Source: Asaia bogorensis
Lineage (GTDB): Bacteria; Pseudomonadota; Alphaproteobacteria; Acetobacterales; Acetobacteraceae
Reading direction: 5' to 3'
Assembly: GCA_945886995.1 (NCBI GenBank)
Contig: CAMCZJ010000094.1
Span: forward strand, 1-10,948
DNA length: 10,948 nucleotides
Below, piece by piece: positions 6,067 through 10,948 of the stretch. Within the stretch, counting starts at the first letter, position 1; every line of letters begins with the position of its first letter. The translations under genes were made by a program, and so were the position numbers. Under the pieces are notes generated by a model that had not been told where the DNA came from, searched no databases, and saw only the letters and a program-made list of their open reading frames with translations.

Positions 6067-7047
6067 TCAGCTTTCCGGTTTCAGCCCTAAGCGGCGAATA
6101 AGCCCGCCCCAGCGCGCGATATCGGAAGCAAGCAGCGCGCGAAATGTTTCCGTATCACTCCCCACCACGGTAAAGCCCGCGGTTTCCAGCGCGCGGCGCT
6201 GATCGGGCACGGCAAGCGCCTTGCCGGTTTCCTCCGCTACCCGCGCAATACGGTCAGCAGGGAAACCCGCCGGCGCGAAAAGCCCAATCCAGGCAACGGC
6301 CGGGTCGGATGGCACGCCGGCTTCCGCCATCGTCGGCACTTCGGGCAAAGCAGGGAAGCGCTCCGCACTCGTCACCGCAAGCGCGCGCACGGAACCATCA
6401 CGCACCTGGCCCAGCACGCCGCCGGTTGCGGCGAAAAACGCCTGAATGCGCCCCGCCACCAAATCCAGCACCGCCTGACCCACAGCGCGATAAGGCACAT
6501 GCACCGCCTCAAAACCTTGAGACGCCGCCAAATCTTCCATCACCAAATGGGAAAGCGTGCCAGGCCCGGTTGAGGCAAAGCTGATCTTGCCTGGATTGGC
6601 CTTGGCATAGGCGACAAACTCAGCCGCGTTGCGCGCCGGCACGGAAGGATGCACCACCAGCACAAAGGGCAGCCGCGCCAAAAGACTGATCGGCGCCAAA
6701 TCAGTCGCTGGGTCATAGCCAAGCGCTGGGTTCAGGATTTTCGCCGTGCTGCCCGGCCCGCCAATCGTCACACCAAGTGTATGGCCATCTGTCGCACGCG
6801 CCACGGCTTCCGTGCCGATATGCCCACCGCCGCCAGCGCGGTTTTCCACAATCACCGGCTGGCCCAGCACCTGCTGCAAATGCGGCGCAATCGCCCGCGC
6901 GGCCAGATCGGGCGTGGAACCGCCGGGGAAAGCGCAAATGATCCGCACGGGCCGATCCGGCCAAGCCGCTTGCGCGCGCAAAACGCCTGGGCTTGCGGAA
7001 AGCCCGGCACTCAGCGCCAAAAGGGATCGGCGATTGAAGCTATTCAT
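6067..7047 (-). CDS. Bug/TctC family tripartite tricarboxylate transporter substrate-binding protein
   Basis: This is a periplasmic solute receptor of 326 residues, the usual family length. The N-terminus has a twin arginine (NRRSLLAL, R6-R7), a hydrophobic stretch and a likely cleavage after RAQA (A27), so Tat or Sec export is expected. The mature protein starts WPDRPVRII, followed by the ligand-pocket loop PGGSTPDLAAR (41-51) and ENRAGGGGHIGTE (68-80), both typical of Bug receptors that bind carboxylates through ordered water. A conserved Bug segment GKISFASTGPGT is also present. No TctA or TctB membrane genes lie in the window, so it is an orphan receptor, which is common in this family. 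The ligand cannot be read from the sequence. It converges on the arsenic operon. Confidence 0.93.
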   Translation of the reverse strand: MNSFNRRSLLALSAGLSASPGVLRAQAAWPDRPVRIICAFPGGSTPDLAARAIAPHLQQVLGQPVIVENRAGGGGHIGTEAVARATDGHTLGVTIGGPGSTAKILNPALGYDPATDLAPISLLARLPFVLVVHPSVPARNAAEFVAYAKANPGKISFASTGPGTLSHLVMEDLAASQGFEAVHVPYRAVGQAVLDLVAGRIQAFFAATGGVLGQVRDGSVRALAVTSAERFPALPEVPTMAEAGVPSDPAVAWIGLFAPAGFPADRIARVAEETGKALAVPDQRRALETAGFTVVGSDTETFRALLASDIARWGGLIRRLGLKPES

Positions 7048-7199
7048 GAGGCATTATCCGCTAAAAATCAGTCTCACAATGGCGTGAGCAGGCCGGCACC
7101 GCAAGATGACGCCAAAGGCTAATTCAATGGATTAATCTGAAACCTTAGGTTGTGCGACCACCGCACCGCTTCGATCATGCCGCTTTCGCGGATCGCGCA
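7048..7199. other. Intergenic gap between the TPR gene and the TTT receptor gene
   Basis: These 152 bases separate two minus-strand genes. The part near 7050-7150 is visibly AT-richer (for example ATTCAATGGATTAATCTG, 7121-7138) and probably carries the receptor promoter, but I cannot name -35 and -10 boxes with confidence. The part next to the TPR stop holds a short hairpin listed separately. I find no small gene or RNA here. Confidence 0.5.
7172..7195 (-). terminator. Weak hairpin just after the TPR gene stop
   Basis: Read on the minus strand, CGAT-CCGC, tetraloop GAAA, GCGG, a four-base bulge, then ATCG can fold into a stem starting 5 bases after the TAA stop (7200-7202). The GAAA tetraloop favours stability. 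No T-run follows, so an intrinsic terminator is only a possibility. Confidence 0.3.
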
Positions 7200-8027
7200 T
7201 TACCTCTGGCTAGGCCCGGCTTCGATCAGCGCAAGATTCTGCGCTGCCAGATCGGCGGCAGCGCTATCAGGGGCAAACTCCAGCACCCTTTCCCAATCAC
7301 GCCGCGCGGCCTCAGCCTCACCACGCAACTGGCGCAGAATGCCGCGTTCCAGCAGCGCCTCCACATTGCGCGGCGCAAGCCGCAGCGCGGTGGTGATGCT
7401 ATCTTCCGCCGGGCCCAGGCTTTCCAGACGGCGCTGCGCGGCGGCACGCCATATCCAGGCCTCTGCCCGGTCCGCATCCAGCACCACTGCCAGATCAAGA
7501 TCAGCGAGCGCGCCGGGCACTTGGCCCAGCGCAAGCCGCGCCATGGCGCGTTCCAAAAGCAAATCCGGGTCCTGCGGTATCAGTGCAAGCGCCAGGCTGG
7601 CCGCTGCCGCCGCGCGTTGCGGTTTGCCCGCCGCCCGCCAGGCTTCCGCAGCCTGGCCGAACACTGCAGCGCGCGCGGCAAGCCCGGCTTCACTGCGGGC
7701 AGCGATGCGTTCCAGCGCTTCCGCAGCCGCATCAGCTTCCCCCAGGCTAAGCTGCGCGAGCGCTTCGCATTGCGCCGCACCTTCGCCACCGCCCTGCATC
7801 AGCCAATCACGCGCAAAGCCGCGCGCGCCCGTGGGGTCAGCCAGCAGCAGGTCCAGGCAGCGTGCATATTCCGGCGCTTGGGACAGGCGCGGCGGTTCCG
7901 GCGGCACGGGCAGCGCGGCATTCTGCTCATCGGAGGAAAGCAGGCCCGAAAGCCACAAGCCGCCCACCGCGCCCATGACCAATAGCGCCGTGGCAAACCC
8001 GATCAGCTTAAGCGGCTTTTGCGTCAT
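7200..8027 (-). CDS. Membrane-anchored TPR protein
   Basis: This 275-residue protein has one N-terminal membrane segment (about 8-30, LIGFATALLVMGAVGGLWL) with positive residues before it. That predicts a signal anchor with the rest in the periplasm. A short Pro-rich linker (40-47) follows, then an Ala/Leu-rich helical repeat region. Tandem 34-residue TPR units are clearest at about 154-187, 188-220 and 221-254 (each ending LDAD, LAPR or FAPD), with one or two weaker units before them. C57 and C87 are the only cysteines and could form a disulfide in the periplasm. TPR domains bind partner proteins; nothing shows the partner. It resembles the TPR halves of cytochrome c maturation proteins (CcmI/NrfG-like) only in general architecture, and no ccm genes are nearby. 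A long open frame on the opposite strand here is Ser/Arg/Ala-rich and was judged a shadow. Confidence 0.85.
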   Translation of the reverse strand: MTQKPLKLIGFATALLVMGAVGGLWLSGLLSSDEQNAALPVPPEPPRLSQAPEYARCLDLLLADPTGARGFARDWLMQGGGEGAAQCEALAQLSLGEADAAAEALERIAARSEAGLAARAAVFGQAAEAWRAAGKPQRAAAAASLALALIPQDPDLLLERAMARLALGQVPGALADLDLAVVLDADRAEAWIWRAAAQRRLESLGPAEDSITTALRLAPRNVEALLERGILRQLRGEAEAARRDWERVLEFAPDSAAADLAAQNLALIEAGPSQR

Positions 8028-8113
8028 CGCCCGTTATTTAGCCCAAGCTGCAAATAATGTTAGCATTGGCCGGAAGACATGAATGATTTTTGATGGCGCG
8101 TGGCGGAAAAACC
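8028..8113. promoter_or_regulatory. Divergent promoter region between the TPR and SDR genes
   Basis: These 86 bases lie between two divergent starts (8027 minus, 8114 plus), so promoters for both must be here or overlap the genes. The middle is AT-richer (CAAATAATGTTAGCATT, 8051-8067, and GAATGATTTTTGATG, 8081-8095). GGCGGA (8102-8107) is a ribosome site 6 bases before the ATG at 8114. I cannot assign specific promoter boxes. Confidence 0.4.
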
Positions 8114-8977
8114 ATGAAACAGGACAAGCTGCTGATTATTGCCGGGCTGGGCTATGCCGGGCGCGCGGTGGCCGAGGCCGCCGCCGCCGCCGGCTGGCGC
8201 GTTGTGGGCACGTCGCGCCAGCCGGAGGCCGTGAGGGCGCCGCCAGGGGTTGAGGTGATTGGCTTCGATGCCGCCGGCCCGGCCTTCGCGGCGGCAAGCC
8301 ATTGGCTGATCACCACACCGCCGGATGAGGCTGGGGACCCGGTGCTGCGCCGCCACGCTGCGGCGCTTGCTTCCGGGAAGCAGCGCTGGATCGGCTATCT
8401 TTCCACCACCGGGGTTTATGGCGACCGCGCCGGTGGCACAGTAGATGAGGCGACACCGCCCGCGCCCGGACAGCCGCGCAGCCAAAGGCGATTGGCGGCA
8501 GAAGAAGCCTGGCGCGCCGCACGCCCTGCCGATGCGGCTTTGGATATTTGCCGCGTTGGCGGGATTTACGGGCCAGGCCGCGCGCCCTTTGCCGAATTGC
8601 GTGCGGGCGTCGCCCGGCGCGTGGTGAAGCCCGGCCATAGCTTCAGCCGCATTCACCGCGATGACATTGCCCATGCGGTGATGGCCGCCATCAGCAACAC
8701 GCCCGAACCTGGCTGCCGCGTGCTGAACTTCGTGGATGATGAACCGGCGGATAACGCAACAGTCATAGCAGAAGCCGCGCGGCTTCTGGGCATGGCGGCG
8801 CCGCCGGCCATTCCCTTTGAACAAGCACGCGCCAGCATGTCGCCCATGGCGCTTTCCTTCTGGTCAGAAAATCGCCGCGTTGCGAATGCCGCGACCAAGG
8901 CAGCGCTTGGGATTGAATGGCGGTATCCGAGTTATCGTGAGGGCTTGGCGGCGAGTTTAGCCGAGGAGCGGCGTTAG
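8114..8977 (+). CDS. SDR family / NAD-dependent epimerase-like oxidoreductase
   Basis: This 287-residue cytoplasmic Rossmann protein resembles the YeeZ-type atypical short-chain dehydrogenases. The dinucleotide motif is GLGYAG (11-16), with an Arg (TSR, residue 35) after the second strand that hints at NADP(H) binding. LSTTGVYGD (97-105) and FSRIHRDDIA (177-186) are family hallmarks. The usual YxxxK catalytic pair is not present: the expected place reads RRLAAEEAW (125-133), as in other atypical members, so catalysis may differ or be absent. The ATG at 8114 is chosen because GGCGGA stands 6 bases upstream and the Rossmann strand begins directly after it; the earlier ATG at 8093 and TTG at 8090 lack a well-spaced site. 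Its 3' end overlaps the hydrolase gene on the other strand by 21 bases. Substrate unknown. Confidence 0.85.
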   Translation: MKQDKLLIIAGLGYAGRAVAEAAAAAGWRVVGTSRQPEAVRAPPGVEVIGFDAAGPAFAAASHWLITTPPDEAGDPVLRRHAAALASGKQRWIGYLSTTGVYGDRAGGTVDEATPPAPGQPRSQRRLAAEEAWRAARPADAALDICRVGGIYGPGRAPFAELRAGVARRVVKPGHSFSRIHRDDIAHAVMAAISNTPEPGCRVLNFVDDEPADNATVIAEAARLLGMAAPPAIPFEQARASMSPMALSFWSENRRVANAATKAALGIEWRYPSYREGLAASLAEERR

Positions 8978-9703
8978 GGTTTCCCCCAACAACGCCAAAT
9001 CCTCCTCCCGTGACAGCCGATGATCACCATCCTTGATCAGCGTCACGCGCACATCGCCGCCTGTCACCGCTTCCGCAATCCGCAGCGCATGGCGCCAGGG
9101 CACATCCGGGTCCTGCTGGCCCTGCAAAATGCGTAAGGGGCAATCAAGCGCGATTGGCCCACGCAGCAAAAGCTGATTGCGACCATCTTCAATCAAAGCG
9201 CGGGTGATTGGATAAGGCGCACCGTATTCGCTCGGCCTATGCCAAACACCATTGCGTAAGATCGCTTCACGTATCGCAGGCGAAAATTCTGCCCACATCA
9301 AATCCTCGGTGAAATCCGGCGCCGGGGCTAAGGCGATCAGCGCGCGCACCGCAACCCTGCGCCGCGCAGCCAGCAGCAGCGTAATCCAGCCGCCCATGGA
9401 AGACCCGATCAGGATTTGCGGGCCTTCGGTCAGCGCCGCAATCACTGAAGCCGCATCCTCAGCCCAACGCCCAATCGTGCCATCGGCGAAGCGCCCTTCG
9501 GATGTGCCATGGCCGGAATAATCAAAGCGCAAAAACGCCTGCCCGCGCGCGGCACACCACGCGGCGAGGAATTCCGCCTTGCTCCCTGTCATGTCGCTAT
9601 TGAAGCCACCCAGGAACACCACGCCGGGGCCGCGCCCGGCGATGCGCCGCCAAGCCAAATGCACACCATCGCCGCGATCAAGCCGCCCGGTTTCTTCCTT
9701 CAT
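8957..9703 (-). CDS. Alpha/beta hydrolase, ABHD10-like (serine esterase/thioesterase)
   Basis: This 248-residue cytoplasmic serine hydrolase has a visible triad: S102 in the nucleophile elbow GSSMGG, D198 in GQQDPDVPW, and H228 in DGDHRL. The pattern GGFNSDMTGSKA (32-43), FDYSGHGTSEG (60-70) and GPQILIGSSMGGW strongly recalls the ABHD10 group, whose mammalian member removes acyl groups from proteins and hydrolyses acyl glucuronides. That is family knowledge; the bacterial substrate is not known. The ATG at 9703 is preferred over one at 9772, because it overlaps the stop of the upstream FAH-family gene (ATGA, 9700-9703), whereas the longer form adds an unrelated leader read inside that gene. 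It is the second gene of a two-gene unit. Confidence 0.88.
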   Translation of the reverse strand: MKEETGRLDRGDGVHLAWRRIAGRGPGVVFLGGFNSDMTGSKAEFLAAWCAARGQAFLRFDYSGHGTSEGRFADGTIGRWAEDAASVIAALTEGPQILIGSSMGGWITLLLAARRRVAVRALIALAPAPDFTEDLMWAEFSPAIREAILRNGVWHRPSEYGAPYPITRALIEDGRNQLLLRGPIALDCPLRILQGQQDPDVPWRHALRIAEAVTGGDVRVTLIKDGDHRLSREEDLALLGETLTPLLG

Positions 9704-10866
9704 GGGCGCGGCAATCCGCGCGCCGCGAGGGAAGCAAACAGCGCCCCAATGCCATAGCGCCAGGGCGGGCATTCATCGGTGCGATCCACCTCATTCACCA
9801 ATACGCCAAGCCGCGGCGATGCAATGCGCACCACATCTCCTTCACGATGCGTGAAGCCCATGCCGGGCGCGCCGCGATCCTTGGCCGGCGAGAATGGCGT
9901 GCCGAGATAAAGCACCGCGCCATCCGGATATTGATGATGCGCGCCGATCATTTGCGAAACCACATCAGCAGGGTCGCGGCTGATCGCCCCCACCGGCCCG
10001 CTTTCCGCCAATTCAAACCCATCACGCCCAGTGATGGTCAGGCTAAGCTCCGCGCGCCGCACATCTTCCAAGGTAAAGCCCGCATCAAACAACCGGATCA
10101 TCGGCCCCAGCGCGGCGGACGCGTTGTTATCCTTCGCGCGCCCCAGCAAAAGCGCGCTGCGCCCTTCCACATCGCGCAAATTGACATCATTGCCGAGTGT
10201 CGCGCCTTGAATGCGCCCCTTGCCATTCACCACCATCACCGCTTCCGGCTCAGGGTTGGACCAGGCGGAGACGGGATGCACACCAATCTTGCTGCCCGTA
10301 CCAACGGAAGCCATGGCCGGGCATTTGGTGAAAATCTCCGCATCCGGGCCAATGCCCACTTCCAGATATTGGCTCCACCAGCCCTTGGCCAAAAGCGCGG
10401 CCTTCAGGCGCATGGCTTCCGCGCTGCCGGGCAGGATCGCGGCAAGGTCATCGCCAATGATGTTGCGAAATTCAGCGCGCACTGCTTCCGCCTGGCCGGC
10501 ATCGCCGCGGCAGCGTTCTTCCACCACGCGTTCCAGCATGCTGCGCACATAGGTCACGCCGGCGGCCTTCACGGTTTGCAGATCAATCGGTGAAAGCAGG
10601 AAGGGCTTGGCAGCATCCCGCGCATTCCAAGCTGCATTGGTGAACAGCACTTCCAGATCAAGCGAAATCGGCTGGCCGCGCCGAGTAATGGCGCCCACCG
10701 CATCATCTTCTTCCAGAAAGCGCGAAGCCGTGCCGAAGGCGGGCGTCAGGTCGAAAGCCGCGCCACGCGCGAAGCCGATCACGCAGGGCCCTTCGGGCAG
10801 CATGATCCGGGCGCAGAAATGCCCCTCGGTGAAATCCACCGGCAAATGGCTGGATGAAACCTGCAT
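9700..10866 (-). CDS. Fumarylacetoacetate hydrolase (FAH) family protein, AraD1-like
   Basis: This 388-residue cytoplasmic metal-dependent enzyme belongs to the long FAH-family group. The catalytic domain is in the second half: SQYLEVGIGPDAEIFTK (165-181), the acidic metal ligands in NPEPE (E206, E208), GNDVNLRD with D227, and AKDNNA with K245. Such proteins hydrate, dehydrate or cleave 2-keto acids. Overall length and the LLSPIDLQTVKAAGVTY segment recall AraD1-type 2-keto-3-deoxy-sugar-acid dehydratases, but this match is from memory and the substrate stays open. The start at 10866 is chosen for its strong ribosome site; an ATG at 10917 would add 17 residues with no family support. It is translationally coupled to the alpha/beta hydrolase downstream. 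Confidence 0.9.
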   Translation of the reverse strand: MQVSSSHLPVDFTEGHFCARIMLPEGPCVIGFARGAAFDLTPAFGTASRFLEEDDAVGAITRRGQPISLDLEVLFTNAAWNARDAAKPFLLSPIDLQTVKAAGVTYVRSMLERVVEERCRGDAGQAEAVRAEFRNIIGDDLAAILPGSAEAMRLKAALLAKGWWSQYLEVGIGPDAEIFTKCPAMASVGTGSKIGVHPVSAWSNPEPEAVMVVNGKGRIQGATLGNDVNLRDVEGRSALLLGRAKDNNASAALGPMIRLFDAGFTLEDVRRAELSLTITGRDGFELAESGPVGAISRDPADVVSQMIGAHHQYPDGAVLYLGTPFSPAKDRGAPGMGFTHREGDVVRIASPRLGVLVNEVDRTDECPPWRYGIGALFASLAARGLPRP

Positions 10867-10948
10867 GGCGTCCCCCTGTTTTATTGGCCGGTCATTTTGC
10901 GTGAAGTGGCGCCGCATCGCCAGGGTGCTTGCGCTGCATCAAGGGGTG
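10867..10948 (-). promoter_or_regulatory. Upstream region of the FAH-family gene with a strong ribosome binding site
   Basis: AGGGGGA (10871-10877, minus strand) lies 4 bases before the ATG at 10866 and fixes that start. Upstream of it, AATAAAA and TTGATG could belong to a promoter but are not well spaced. No coding region starting in these last 82 bases is supported. Confidence 0.5.

Noticed and set aside
7150..8082. Plus-strand open frame (310 codons) opposite the TPR gene
   Set aside because: Low-complexity Ser/Ala/Arg composition, while the minus strand shows a membrane segment and regular TPR spacing.
8090..8113. Earlier TTG/ATG starts for the SDR gene
   Set aside because: No properly spaced ribosome site, and the added residues precede the Rossmann strand without family support.
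9704..9772. Upstream start for the alpha/beta hydrolase
   Set aside because: The extra 23 residues are read within the FAH-family gene; the ATG at 9703 gives the typical stop-start overlap and a normal family N-terminus.

Overview
The window looks like ordinary chromosome of a GC-rich alphaproteobacterium. The Bug-type tricarboxylate receptor, the M81 (MlrC-like) protein, the FAH-family enzyme and the general protein style suggest Acetobacteraceae (Roseomonas-like). That placement is inference from gene content, since no rRNA or other phylogenetic marker is present. Ten protein genes fill nearly all of the sequence. I see no tRNA, CRISPR array, transposase or integrase, and no gene-free stretch longer than about 150 bases.

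Region 1 (1-2355, + strand) holds the end of an M81/MlrC-family metal-dependent hydrolase, cut by the left edge of the window. It is coupled by a 4-base ATGA overlap to a fold-type III PLP enzyme of the D-serine dehydratase/D-threonine aldolase family. The pair suggests breakdown of an amide or peptide followed by processing of a D-hydroxy amino acid; this substrate link is inference.

Region 2 (2418-5962, + strand) is the highlight, a tight four-gene arsenic operon. It encodes an ArsR-ArsC fusion (repressor domain joined to a thioredoxin-type arsenate reductase), an ArsJ-associated GAPDH, the MFS exporter ArsJ, and a small flavodoxin-like protein. From established knowledge, the GAPDH makes 1-arseno-3-phosphoglycerate from arsenate and ArsJ exports it. 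Three points stand out. The repressor half has no cysteine at all. No arsenite pump (ArsB or Acr3) is present although an arsenate reductase domain is. A flavodoxin-like protein is translationally coupled as the fourth gene. The operon ends in a 104-base convergent gap filled by two strong inverted repeats.

Region 3 (6067-8027, - strand) holds an orphan Bug/TctC periplasmic solute receptor with a Tat-like signal and a membrane-anchored TPR protein. Divergent from the latter is an atypical SDR/NAD-dependent epimerase-like protein (8114-8977, +).

Region 4 (8957-10866, - strand) is a two-gene unit: an FAH-family enzyme followed, with an ATGA overlap, by an ABHD10-like alpha/beta hydrolase. The hydrolase gene overlaps the end of the SDR gene tail to tail by 21 bases.
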